Made by a program: the position numbers and the translations under genes. From positions 434,001 to 498,000 of the forward strand of contig NZ_JACICC010000002.1 in assembly GCF_014195635.1 (NCBI RefSeq): a stretch of 64,000 nucleotides of DNA. Direction: 5' to 3'. Shown here in pieces: positions 15,913-24,997 of the stretch (its first letter is position 1; every line of letters starts with the position of its first letter). This stretch comes from Pseudochelatococcus contaminans (GTDB taxonomy: Bacteria; Pseudomonadota; Alphaproteobacteria; Rhizobiales; Beijerinckiaceae). The notes under the pieces are model-generated. The model searched no databases. It was given only the letters and a program-made list of their open reading frames with translations, and was not told where the DNA came from.

Positions 15913-17856
15913 ATGGCAGTGAACGGCGATCTCTTCTCCAGCTACGCGCAGGCATTCGAAGCGCGGCGTCAGGTCGAAATGTCCCTTGAGGAATACCTGA
16001 AAGGCTGTCGCAGCGACCCGATGTTCTACGCCAGCGCGCCCGAGCGTCTGCTGGCGGCAATCGGGGAGCCTGAAATCGTCGACACGTCGCGCGATCCGCG
16101 CCTCGGTCGCATCTTCATGAACCGGACGATCCGCAGATATCCGAGTTTTTCCGAGTTCCACGGCATGGAAGAGACGATCGAGCGCATCGTCTCGTTCTTC
16201 CGTCATGCGGCCCAAGGGTTGGAGGAGCGCAAGCAGATCCTCTACCTGCTCGGGCCGGTTGGCGGCGGCAAGTCGTCGCTTGCCGAGCGCATCAAGGCGC
16301 TGATGGAGGTGCATCCCATCTACGCGCTCAAGGCCGGCGATGAAGTCAGCCCGGTATTCGAAAGCCCGCTGGGGCTGTTCGACCAGTCATTGGCGCCGCG
16401 CCTCGAAGAAGACTACGGCATTCCGGCCCGCCGCCTTACCGGGCTGATCAGCCCGTGGTGCCGCAAGCGGCTGGAAGAGTTCGGCGGCGATATCTCGCGT
16501 TTCCGGGTCGTGAAAATCATGCCCTCGCGGCTGCGGCAGGAGGCCATCGCCAAGACCGAACCCGGCGACGAGAACAATCAGGACATCTCGGCACTGGTCG
16601 GCAAGGTGGATATCCGCCAGCTTGAACACCTGTCCCAGAACGATCCGGACGCCTACAGCTACTCCGGCGGGCTCAACCGCGCCAATCAGGGCCTGCTCGA
16701 ATTCGTCGAGATGTTCAAGGCGCCGATCAAGATGCTGCACCCGTTGCTGACTGCAACGCAGGAAGGCAACTATGTCGGCACCGAGAATATCGGCGCGATC
16801 CCGTTCACGGGTATCATTCTGGCACACTCCAACGAATCCGAGTGGCAGAACTTCAAGAACAACAAGAACAACGAAGCCTTTATCGACCGTATCTACGTCA
16901 TCAAGGTGCCCTACAGCCTGCGCGTGCATGAAGAGCAGAAGATCTACGAGAAGCTCGTGCGCGGGTCCGAATTGTCCGAGGCCGCTTGTGCTCCGGGCAC
17001 GCTGGAGCTGCTGGCGCGTTTCTCGGTGCTGTCGCGGCTGCGCGAACACGAGAACTCCAACCTGTTCTCGAAAATGCGCGTCTATGACGGCGAAAACCTG
17101 CGCGAGGTCGATCCGCGCGCCCGCAGCCTTCAGGAATACAAGGATGCGGCGGGTGTTGACGAGGGCATGGACGGCATCTCCACCCGCTTCGCCTTCAAGG
17201 CGCTGGCGGCAGCCTTCAACCATGACACCACGGAAGTAGCGGCCGACCCGGTCCACCTGATGTATGTGCTGGAACACGCCATCCGTCAGGAGCAGCTCCC
17301 GGCGGAGACCGAGAAGCGTTATCTGGGCTTCATCAAGGGCGATCTTGCGCCCCGTTACGCCGAATTCATCGGCCACGAAATCCAGAAAGCCTATCTCGAA
17401 TCCTACCACGACTACGGCCAGAACCTGTTCGACCGCTACGTCGCCTATGCGGATGCGTGGATCGAGGATCAGGACTTCAAAGATCCGGACACGGGGCAGT
17501 TGCTCGACCGCGAGTTGATCAACCAGGAACTGACGAAGATCGAAAAGCCGGCAGGCATCGCCAACCCCAAGGATTTCCGTAACGAGGTGGTCAAGTTTGC
17601 CCTGCGCACGCGCGCGCATCATGGCGGGGCCAACCCGTCGTGGACCAGCTACGAGAAAATCCGCGAGGTGATCGAGCGGCGCATGTTCAGCCAGGTGGAG
17701 GATCTGCTGCCTGTCATCAGTTTCGGCTCGAAAAAAGATGGCGAGACGGAAAAGAAGCACGACGAGTTCGTGAGCCGGATGACGGAACGTGGCTACACGG
17801 AACGGCAGGTGCGCCGTCTGGTTGAGTGGTACATGCGCGTCAAGCAGGCGGGGTGA
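15913..17856 (+). CDS. prkA: PrkA/YeaG serine protein kinase (AAA+ type)
   Basis: 647 aa. A PrkA-family protein with an N-terminal AAA+ module (Walker A GPVGGGKSS at residues 114-122) and the C-terminal PrkA kinase domain. It reads YPSFSEFHGMEETIERIVSFFRHAAQGLEERKQILYLLGP near the N-terminus, as in E. coli YeaG. Known homologues are starvation-induced cytoplasmic proteins; both kinase and Lon-like protease activities have been proposed. ATG 15913 is chosen over TTG 15907 because GAGG lies at the correct distance. yeaH begins 8 bp downstream and spoVR after that, forming a three-gene operon. Confidence 0.95.
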   Translation: MAVNGDLFSSYAQAFEARRQVEMSLEEYLKGCRSDPMFYASAPERLLAAIGEPEIVDTSRDPRLGRIFMNRTIRRYPSFSEFHGMEETIERIVSFFRHAAQGLEERKQILYLLGPVGGGKSSLAERIKALMEVHPIYALKAGDEVSPVFESPLGLFDQSLAPRLEEDYGIPARRLTGLISPWCRKRLEEFGGDISRFRVVKIMPSRLRQEAIAKTEPGDENNQDISALVGKVDIRQLEHLSQNDPDAYSYSGGLNRANQGLLEFVEMFKAPIKMLHPLLTATQEGNYVGTENIGAIPFTGIILAHSNESEWQNFKNNKNNEAFIDRIYVIKVPYSLRVHEEQKIYEKLVRGSELSEAACAPGTLELLARFSVLSRLREHENSNLFSKMRVYDGENLREVDPRARSLQEYKDAAGVDEGMDGISTRFAFKALAAAFNHDTTEVAADPVHLMYVLEHAIRQEQLPAETEKRYLGFIKGDLAPRYAEFIGHEIQKAYLESYHDYGQNLFDRYVAYADAWIEDQDFKDPDTGQLLDRELINQELTKIEKPAGIANPKDFRNEVVKFALRTRAHHGGANPSWTSYEKIREVIERRMFSQVEDLLPVISFGSKKDGETEKKHDEFVSRMTERGYTERQVRRLVEWYMRVKQAG

Positions 17857-17863
17857 TGCTTCT

Positions 17864-19168
17864 GTGCATATAATCGATCGACGCCTCAATCCGGGAGGCA
17901 GGAGTTTCACCAATCGCCAGCGGTTCATCCGGCGGGCGAAAAATCTGGTGCAACGAGCGGTTCGAGAGGATTTCAAGAACCGCAGCATCAAGGATCTGGA
18001 TCAGGGCGGGGAGATCAGCATCACCCGCGAAGGGGTGCACGAACCCGCCCTGCGTCGCGGCTCCGCCGGCGGGCGGCGTGATCACGTTCTGCCGGGCAAC
18101 AAGGAGTTCATCGAGGGCGACAGCATCCGCAGGCCGCCACCGGGCAGCGGCGGTGCGGGCGGCCCCGACGCGGGGACCGGCAGCGGCGAGGATGCTTTCC
18201 GCTTCCTGCTGACGCGCGAGGAATATCTCGACCTGTTCCTCGACGATCTCGAACTCCCCAACCTCGCCAAGCGCAAGCTCACCGGCGCGGAAGCCAAGGA
18301 ACTGCACCGCGCCGGTTACTCCACCACCGGCTCGCCTTCGGCGCTGTCGGTGACGCGCACGATGCGAAACGCCCTGTCGCGGCGGATCGCGCTGCGCCGT
18401 CCGGGGCGCGATACGATCCGCGCGCTGGAGGAGGAAATCGCCACCCTCACAGAAAGCGGCGCGGACCCGACGCGCCTCGATGCTCTGCGCATCGAGCACG
18501 AGCGCCTCGTGACCCGCAGCAAGCGGATTGCGTGGATCGACCCTATCGACCTGCGCTACCGCCGCTATGACCAGACGCCGCGCCCGGTGGCGCAGGCGGT
18601 GATGTTCTGCCTCATGGATGTCTCCGGCTCCATGAACGAGCAGATGAAGGATCTCGCCAAGCGTTTCTATGCGCTGCTGCACATCTTCCTGCGGCGCAGT
18701 TATCGCCATGTCGATGTGGTGTTCATCCGCCACACCGACCATGCCGAGGAAGTGGATGAGGATACGTTCTTTCACAGCCCGGAGACGGGGGGCACCATCG
18801 TATCCACGGCGCTGGACGAGATGCTGCGCGTCGTGCGGGAACGCTACAGCCCGGACGACTGGAACATCTACGTGGCGCAGGCGTCGGACGGCGACAACAT
18901 CGGCACCGACAGCGGCCGGGTGGCCAAGCTGATCACCGAGGATATCCTGCCCATCAGCCAGTATTACGCTTATCTGGAGGTTGGGCGCGGCGACGGCCAG
19001 TTGCCGCTCGGCTCGGTGGCGCGCACCACGGACCTGTGGCGCACATACGAGATGCACGTGCCGTCAGGCGGTCATTTCGTCATGCGCAAGGTGTGGCACC
19101 GGCGCGAGATCTACCCGGTCTTCCGCGAACTGTTCCGGCGCGACGGCGCCGATGAAGGAGGCCCCTGA
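17864..19168 (+). CDS. yeaH: YeaH/DUF444 family protein with VWA-like domain
   Basis: 434 aa. It starts at GTG 17864, giving VHIIDRRLNPGG...NRQRFIRRAK, which aligns with the YeaH N-terminus. Residues 96-121 form a Gly/Pro-rich linker. The C-terminal half is a von Willebrand A-like fold with the metal-site motif DVSGSM (Asp at residue 252) and a later DGDNIGTDSG. Homologues are co-transcribed with the PrkA kinase and may act with it in starvation responses; the biochemical role is unknown. Its stop overlaps the spoVR start (TGATG). Confidence 0.93.
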   Translation: MHIIDRRLNPGGRSFTNRQRFIRRAKNLVQRAVREDFKNRSIKDLDQGGEISITREGVHEPALRRGSAGGRRDHVLPGNKEFIEGDSIRRPPPGSGGAGGPDAGTGSGEDAFRFLLTREEYLDLFLDDLELPNLAKRKLTGAEAKELHRAGYSTTGSPSALSVTRTMRNALSRRIALRRPGRDTIRALEEEIATLTESGADPTRLDALRIEHERLVTRSKRIAWIDPIDLRYRRYDQTPRPVAQAVMFCLMDVSGSMNEQMKDLAKRFYALLHIFLRRSYRHVDVVFIRHTDHAEEVDEDTFFHSPETGGTIVSTALDEMLRVVRERYSPDDWNIYVAQASDGDNIGTDSGRVAKLITEDILPISQYYAYLEVGRGDGQLPLGSVARTTDLWRTYEMHVPSGGHFVMRKVWHRREIYPVFRELFRRDGADEGGP

Positions 19169-20739
19169 TGGTCGCCATCGCAGAAAAACATCCTTTGCTC
19201 TTTACCGGCTCGGACTGGGACTTCGACACCATCCGCCGCATCCACGAAACGGTCGGCGAAGTCGCCGGCAGGCAACTGGGGCTCGACACCTACCCCAACC
19301 AGATCGAGGTCATCACCGCCGAGCAGATGCTCGACGCCTACGCCTCCACCGGCATGCCGCAACTTTACCGGCACTGGTCGTTCGGCAAGCAGTTCGCACA
19401 CCACGAGATGGTCTATCGCAAGGGCATGAGCGCGCTGGCCTACGAGATCGTCATCAACTCCAACCCCTGCATCAGCTACATCATGGAGGAAAACACCGCC
19501 ATGATGCAGACGCTGGTGATCGCGCACGCCGCGTTCGGCCATAACCACTTTTTCAAGAACAACTATCTCTTCCGCCAGTGGACGGATGCCGAAGGCATTC
19601 TCGATTACCTCGCCTTCGCCCGCAAATACATCGCCCAATGCGAGGAGCGGCATGGCCTGTCAGCGGTGGAGCGGCTGCTGGACATCGCCCATTCCCTGCA
19701 AAGCCACGGCGTGCATCGCTATCCGCGCCGTTCGCGGCTCGACCTCAAGGTGGAGCGGCAGCGCGAGGCCGAGCGGCACGCGTATCGGGAGCAGGTCTAC
19801 AACGACCTGTGGCGCACGGTGCCGGGGCAGCCATCGCAGACGGCGGGGCGGTCGTCCGCAGAGCGGCGGCGGGCGATGTTGGGACTGCCGGAGGAAAACA
19901 TCCTCTACTTCCTGGAAAAGACCGCGCCGCTCCTACAGCCTTGGCAGCGTGAGGTGCTGCGCATCGTCCGGCATGTGGCGCAGTATTTCTATCCGCAGTC
20001 ACAGACCAAGATCATGAACGAGGGCTGCGCCACATGGTGCCATTATCGCATCATGACGCATCTGCACGAACAGGGCTCCATCGACGACGGCGCCTTTCTG
20101 GAATTCCTGCAGTCACATGCCAACGTCATCATGCAGCCAACTTACGACAAGCCCTATTATAACGGGCTCAACCCCTACGCCATCGGCTTCGCCATGATGC
20201 AGGACATCGTGCGCATCTGCGAATCACCGGAGGATGAAGACCGCGCGTGGTTCCCGGACATCGCCGGCAAGGGCGATGCCGTGACGGTGCTGAAACATGT
20301 CTGGGAGAATTATCGCGACGAGAGTTTCCTGTCGCAGTTCCTCAGCCCGCGGTTGATCCGCGAATGGCGGCTGTTCCATCTGGAAGACGATTCGACCAAG
20401 CCGACGCTGCGGGTGGATGCCATTCACGACGAGCGGGGCTATCGCCGCATTCGCAATGCGCTGTCACGCCAATATGACATCGGCTGGCAGCAGGCCGACA
20501 TCCAGATCATCGACGTGGATCTGGACGGCGACCGGCAGCTGACGCTTCAGCATAACACCGTCAACGGCATTCTGCTGTACGAGAAGGACATCGATCAGGT
20601 GTTGCAGAACCTTGCCGCCATCTGGGGTTACAAGGTGGTGCTGCGCGAGGTCGATCCGGCAACCGGAAGGCTCATCAAGGAGCATATCGCCCGCACGCCG
20701 CAGCGCAACGGACCGAACGGCGAGGATCAGCTCTTCTGA
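19168..20739 (+). CDS. SpoVR/YcgB family protein
   Basis: 523 aa, the full family length. Recognisable stretches include LDTYPNQIEVITAEQMLDAY, NPCISYIMEENTAMMQTLVIAHA, GHNHFFKNNYLF and MNEGCATWCHYRIM, the last with conserved His and Cys residues. The family includes B. subtilis SpoVR (spore cortex) and E. coli YcgB (stationary phase); no activity is established. The start overlaps the yeaH stop by one base and has AAGGAGG upstream, so it is coupled to prkA-yeaH. The conserved linkage suggests the kinase, the VWA protein and SpoVR act on one process. Confidence 0.94.
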   Translation: MVAIAEKHPLLFTGSDWDFDTIRRIHETVGEVAGRQLGLDTYPNQIEVITAEQMLDAYASTGMPQLYRHWSFGKQFAHHEMVYRKGMSALAYEIVINSNPCISYIMEENTAMMQTLVIAHAAFGHNHFFKNNYLFRQWTDAEGILDYLAFARKYIAQCEERHGLSAVERLLDIAHSLQSHGVHRYPRRSRLDLKVERQREAERHAYREQVYNDLWRTVPGQPSQTAGRSSAERRRAMLGLPEENILYFLEKTAPLLQPWQREVLRIVRHVAQYFYPQSQTKIMNEGCATWCHYRIMTHLHEQGSIDDGAFLEFLQSHANVIMQPTYDKPYYNGLNPYAIGFAMMQDIVRICESPEDEDRAWFPDIAGKGDAVTVLKHVWENYRDESFLSQFLSPRLIREWRLFHLEDDSTKPTLRVDAIHDERGYRRIRNALSRQYDIGWQQADIQIIDVDLDGDRQLTLQHNTVNGILLYEKDIDQVLQNLAAIWGYKVVLREVDPATGRLIKEHIARTPQRNGPNGEDQLF

Positions 20740-20776
20740 CGCGCCGGCACTGACCCCGGCGCATCTCCAGACCCGA

Positions 20777-20806
20777 AACATGTCCTGACCCGGATCAGGA
20801 CATGTT
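20777..20806. terminator. bidirectional terminator between spoVR and phaC
   Basis: AACATGTCCTGA (20777-20788) and its exact complement (20795-20806) form a 12-bp stem with a 6-base loop, between two convergent genes. T-runs are weak, so termination may be partial. Confidence 0.65.
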
Positions 20807-20814
20807 CCTGCCGG

Positions 20815-22629
20815 TCAGCGTTGCAGCACGTAGCTGCCAGGTGCGTCTACCAGCGGCGGGAAACCCTTGTCGGCAGCGCCGGGTTCACGCGCGGGCACGT
20901 GCTCCGGCGTGGATTTGTCCGCAAGCCACTGCGCCCACGCCAGCCACCACGAGCCGTCGCGCCGCTCGGCGACCTCCGCCCACTCGCCGGGGCTCAGGCA
21001 CACATCGTCCGTGCGCTTGAGGGCAATGCGGAACCGCCGGCGGGGACGTCCCGGCTCGCTGACAATGCCGGCGTTATGGCCGCCGCTGGTCAGCACGAAG
21101 CTAACATCCGTATCCGTCAGATAATGGATCTTGTAGACGGAACGCCACGGCGCGACGTGATCGCGCTCGGTGCCGACCACGAACAACGGCGCGCGGATGT
21201 TCTGAAGCGCCGCCGGACGGCCATCGACCAGGAAACGCCCGGCTGCCAGCTCGTTGTCAAGGTAAAGCCGCTTCAGATATTCGGCATGCATCTTGTACGG
21301 CATGCGGGTGGAATCGGCGTTCCACGCCATCAGATCGATCAGCGGCGAGCGCTCGCCCATCAGGTAGTCATGCACGAGCCGCGACCAGATGAGATCGTTG
21401 GAGCGCAAGAGCTGGAAAGCCGCCGCCATCTGTTCCGAATCGAGATAGCCGCGGTTCCACATCATGCTTTCCAGATAATCGACCTGGCTGTGATCGATGA
21501 AAAGCGCCAGTTCGCCGGGCTCGGAAAAATCCGTCTGCGCCGCCAGCAGCGTCACCGAGGCCAGACGGTCGTCACCGGCGCGGGCCATGGCGGCAGCGGC
21601 GATGGACAGCAGCGTGCCGCCCAGACAATAGCCGGTAGCGTGAATCTTCTGGTCCGGAACGATGGCATTGATGGCCGCGAGCGCATCGACGATGCCGGAC
21701 TGGCGGTAATCGTCGAGGGTTAGTGCGCGGTCTTTGGCATCGGGATTGCGCCACGAGACGCAGAACACCGTATGCCCCTGCTCCACCAGATAGCGGATGA
21801 GCGAGTTATGCGGCGACAGATCCAGAATGTAATACTTCATGATCCACGCCGGCACGATCAACACCGGCTCCGCGAACACCGTCTCGGTGGCAGGCGAATA
21901 CTGGATCAGCTCGATGAGGTGATTGCGGTAAACCACCTTGCCCTTGGTCGCGGCGACATCACGGCCGACGACGAAGTTTTCCGCCCCCACGGGGGGCTGA
22001 TGCGTCAACTGCCGGGTAGCGTCTTCCAGCCAGTTGGCGAAGCCCTGCCGGATGTTCTCGCCGCCGGTGTCCACCGTTCTGGCGATGACTTCCGGGTTGG
22101 TGAACGGGTTATTCGATGGCGCGAACACATCCAGCACCTGCCGGGCGATGAAGGACACCACCTCTTCGTGATGCGGCGTCACGCCCGGCACGTCGCTGGT
22201 CACGCCCTGCCACCATTGCTGATATGCCAGGAAGGATTGCGACCAGATCGAATATGGCATCGCCTGCCATGCCTGATCGCCGAAACGGCGGTCGCCCGGC
22301 TGCGGCTCGATACACGGCGGCGTCTTGGGGTCCACGGCCAATGCGGCGAGATATTTCAGCAGCTTGCCGTTTTCGCGCACGGCCTCGCAAGCCAGCTCAG
22401 CCTGCTTGCCGGGTGCATAGGCCAGATGGACGGCCCAGTCGAAGAAGGCCAGCGACAGCGCCGCCGGCGATATGCCACCCGTGAACTGCGCACCGAGCGC
22501 CTTGCGGATGCGATCGGCGGCACGGAACGCCTCGTCGCCCGAGGCTGGCTCGACTGTGGGCGCAAGAGACGCTTGCTGCCGGTCCGTCACCGGCGAGAAT
22601 GGGACAGCGGTTTTCACTTCGACGGGCAT
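20815..22629 (-). CDS. phaC: class I poly(3-hydroxyalkanoate) synthase
   Basis: 604 aa. It polymerises 3-hydroxyacyl-CoA into PHA at the granule surface. It has the PhaC N-terminal domain (YLAYQQWW-type region, residues 100-215) and an alpha/beta hydrolase core. The lipase-like box GYCLGG gives catalytic Cys335; the catalytic Asp is in NADSTRMP and the His in GGHNAGI. Residues 1-35 are a low-complexity extension. ATG 22629 has GGGAGG upstream. No phaA, phaB, phaR or phasin is adjacent, so PHA genes are dispersed. The divergent neighbour is the DUF47/dikinase-like pair. Confidence 0.95.
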   Translation of the reverse strand: MPVEVKTAVPFSPVTDRQQASLAPTVEPASGDEAFRAADRIRKALGAQFTGGISPAALSLAFFDWAVHLAYAPGKQAELACEAVRENGKLLKYLAALAVDPKTPPCIEPQPGDRRFGDQAWQAMPYSIWSQSFLAYQQWWQGVTSDVPGVTPHHEEVVSFIARQVLDVFAPSNNPFTNPEVIARTVDTGGENIRQGFANWLEDATRQLTHQPPVGAENFVVGRDVAATKGKVVYRNHLIELIQYSPATETVFAEPVLIVPAWIMKYYILDLSPHNSLIRYLVEQGHTVFCVSWRNPDAKDRALTLDDYRQSGIVDALAAINAIVPDQKIHATGYCLGGTLLSIAAAAMARAGDDRLASVTLLAAQTDFSEPGELALFIDHSQVDYLESMMWNRGYLDSEQMAAAFQLLRSNDLIWSRLVHDYLMGERSPLIDLMAWNADSTRMPYKMHAEYLKRLYLDNELAAGRFLVDGRPAALQNIRAPLFVVGTERDHVAPWRSVYKIHYLTDTDVSFVLTSGGHNAGIVSEPGRPRRRFRIALKRTDDVCLSPGEWAEVAERRDGSWWLAWAQWLADKSTPEHVPAREPGAADKGFPPLVDAPGSYVLQR

Positions 22630-23035
22630 CTTGACCTCCCGGACCTGTTTTGTTGGCCAGCGTGCGATCCCCAGCCCGCCCGCGATCTTCGCGGCAATAT
22701 GGCCAAGCTGAATATCGACCGTCGTTGAGACTTGTCAATGCACGGTCGGTTTACGGCATCCAGTCTGGCGGCGATTTTCAATCCATGGCGACACCCGGTT
22801 CACGGATCACCGGCGACAGCATAGCGTGGCCGTTTGACACAAACCGTTCACAATCCGCCAATACTACTCCGGGCAGTCGTATGATGTGCTCACGCACACC
22901 GAAATGTGCACTTCCGGACGATTTCGACGTTTCATCAAGACGCGAGATCAGTCCAGTTTTTTCGATGTCGAGCGAATTTTTGTCGACCGGACGATTCCGT
23001 CTGCCAGGCAATCGCTCTGAGGAGGGGATCGGCAA
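22630..23035. other. divergent region phaC / DUF47 gene
   Basis: 406 bp with no gene. It must hold both promoters. Apart from short dyads near 22967-22987 I see no identifiable operator. Confidence 0.35.
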
Positions 23036-24997
23036 GTGGAAAAAGCGGATGTCGTCGCCGCCCTTGGGCAATCCAAGCTGCTGCTACCGGCGCGGATCAA
23101 GGCTGCGCTCGCGGCGAACGATCGGATCAAGTTCGGTCTGACGGCGCTTCAGGCCGCAGCATCCCATGCCGCCGACAGCACCGTGCCGCCGCTGGACCTG
23201 CGCCACGATTACGACGCGGCGCACATGGACGCGCCCTGGATGCTGACCATTCAGGACAAATCCTGGCGGGAGAACGGCACCCTCCACCTTGAGCATCTGT
23301 CCAGACTGGCGGAGCGTTTTTCGGACGATCTGGGCCAGATGGCCCGCCCGCTGGAAGACAGCAGCGATGAAACGCATCGCGCACAGATGGAGCGCGTCAC
23401 CCATTGGCGCCAATGGCTTGGCGAACTGAACGCGGGCACTCTCGACGCCGCGCAACTCGCCGCACTGACGAGCGGCCGCCGCGGCGCAGACGACACCTTT
23501 CACATTCTGGTCATGGATCTGCACAAAAGCCTGAACCACCTGTCGGCGCAGATGTCCGACGAGACGGTGGCCGGCGCGCATGTCTGGCAGATCGATGACA
23601 GCGACCGGCAGCGTATCGCGGCCTTCATGCGCGGCCTCAACCGCACCAAGAAGCTGAAGTTCGACCACCCCGGCCTCGACACCGCCGCCACGCGCGACGG
23701 CGACATTCTGCTGATCCAGAACGATATCGGCACCAACGACGTACACGTGCTCGTGGTCAAGGTGGAGGGGCTGGTCATCACCCTCACCTATTCCGATCTG
23801 CACGAACGCCGCTTTGCGTTCTTCCGCGATCTGCTGGCCGGTATCGGCGCGCAATGGTCGGATATCGGCACGCGCCGCAACGCAGGTCTCAATTTCGGCG
23901 ACGATTACATCGTCGGCAACGCCCGTTTCGTCTGCGCGGACACGCGTGAACTCGATACGGCGCTGGACAAGCTGGGCGCACGCATCGTCTTCCTGATCGA
24001 CTGGAACCGCGCCCGCAAACGCCTCAACCGGCTGGTGTCGAAGTCTCTGGCGGTGGATGTTCTGACGCAGGCGGCGCAGCGCGAAAGCGGGCATATGGGC
24101 TGGCTGCTGGCCGGGGCCGAGGAGCTTGTCTTCGACGCCATGGAAGCACTGTCGCCCGATCATTTCCACATGGGCGACCAGCTCGACACCGTGCTGGGGG
24201 AGGATGAGGCGAGCGAGTTCCTCGTGGACACACTGTCAATCGCCGCCGAGGCCATGCTGGCGGGCCAGACGAAAAGCCTCATCGCCGATCAGGTGCGCCT
24301 GCTGCTGTCGCGCCACGTCAACCGGCACAGGGATGAGTTCTCGCTGCTGGCCGAGCACGCCGCCTACTGTCATGCGCTGGCGGAAGGCGTCCGCGATGCC
24401 CTCGCCTATGGCCATGAAACCGACCTTGCAGTGGCCGAGAAGCTCGCTGAACGCGCCAAGGCGTGGGAGCGCAAGGCGGACCATCTCGTCATCCGCTTGC
24501 GCGAACAGGCGGAGGTGAACCCGCGCCGCCTGCCTTTCCTGCGCCTCATCGAATGCGCGGACGACGCCGCCGATGCGCTTGAGGAAGCCACTTTCCTGCT
24601 CTCGCTCATCGCGGAAAACCATCATCAGGGCTGGAACGACGACCTGCGGGCCGTATTGCGCCGGCTGGCCGACAAGGTGCTGGAAGCAGCGCAGGACCAC
24701 GTGAAGGCGATCGCGGTGGCGCGCACGCTGACCGAGGCAAGTCTGGCGCAGGACCATGACGAATTTCTCGGCGTATGCTGGCGCGTCGTCAATGCCGAGC
24801 GGCTTTGCGACGCCCTGACGCGGGATACGCGGCGGCTGTTCGCGCGCCATGTGTCGGACGCCGCCTCGCTGACGCTGGGCACAGACTTCGCCGGCGCGCT
24901 GGAAGCAACCACAGATGCCCTGCTGAAAACCGGCTACGCGATGCGCGCCATCGTGTTCACCCGGGTTGGCGCGGAGAGGGAAGGAAGGCAGTCGTGA
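23036..24997 (+). CDS. large protein with C-terminal PhoU-like (DUF47) domain, coupled to a dikinase-like protein
   Basis: 653 aa, cytoplasmic, with no signal peptide or membrane helix. The C-terminal 200 residues (about 430-640) are helical with a PhoU/DUF47 pattern (AEKLAERAKAWERKADHLVIRLRE..., LRLIECADDAADALEEATFLLSLIAE). The first 430 residues are not a family I recognise; they contain an apparent alpha/beta part (GDILLIQNDIGTNDVHVLVVKVEGLVITLTYSDLHERRFAFF). The start is GTG 23036 after GAGGAGGGG. The stop overlaps the next start as GTGA, so the two products are made together. DUF47 proteins usually accompany phosphate transporters, but none is here. The pairing suggests a partner, substrate or regulator of the truncated dikinase (inference). 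Confidence 0.8.
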   Translation: MEKADVVAALGQSKLLLPARIKAALAANDRIKFGLTALQAAASHAADSTVPPLDLRHDYDAAHMDAPWMLTIQDKSWRENGTLHLEHLSRLAERFSDDLGQMARPLEDSSDETHRAQMERVTHWRQWLGELNAGTLDAAQLAALTSGRRGADDTFHILVMDLHKSLNHLSAQMSDETVAGAHVWQIDDSDRQRIAAFMRGLNRTKKLKFDHPGLDTAATRDGDILLIQNDIGTNDVHVLVVKVEGLVITLTYSDLHERRFAFFRDLLAGIGAQWSDIGTRRNAGLNFGDDYIVGNARFVCADTRELDTALDKLGARIVFLIDWNRARKRLNRLVSKSLAVDVLTQAAQRESGHMGWLLAGAEELVFDAMEALSPDHFHMGDQLDTVLGEDEASEFLVDTLSIAAEAMLAGQTKSLIADQVRLLLSRHVNRHRDEFSLLAEHAAYCHALAEGVRDALAYGHETDLAVAEKLAERAKAWERKADHLVIRLREQAEVNPRRLPFLRLIECADDAADALEEATFLLSLIAENHHQGWNDDLRAVLRRLADKVLEAAQDHVKAIAVARTLTEASLAQDHDEFLGVCWRVVNAERLCDALTRDTRRLFARHVSDAASLTLGTDFAGALEATTDALLKTGYAMRAIVFTRVGAEREGRQS

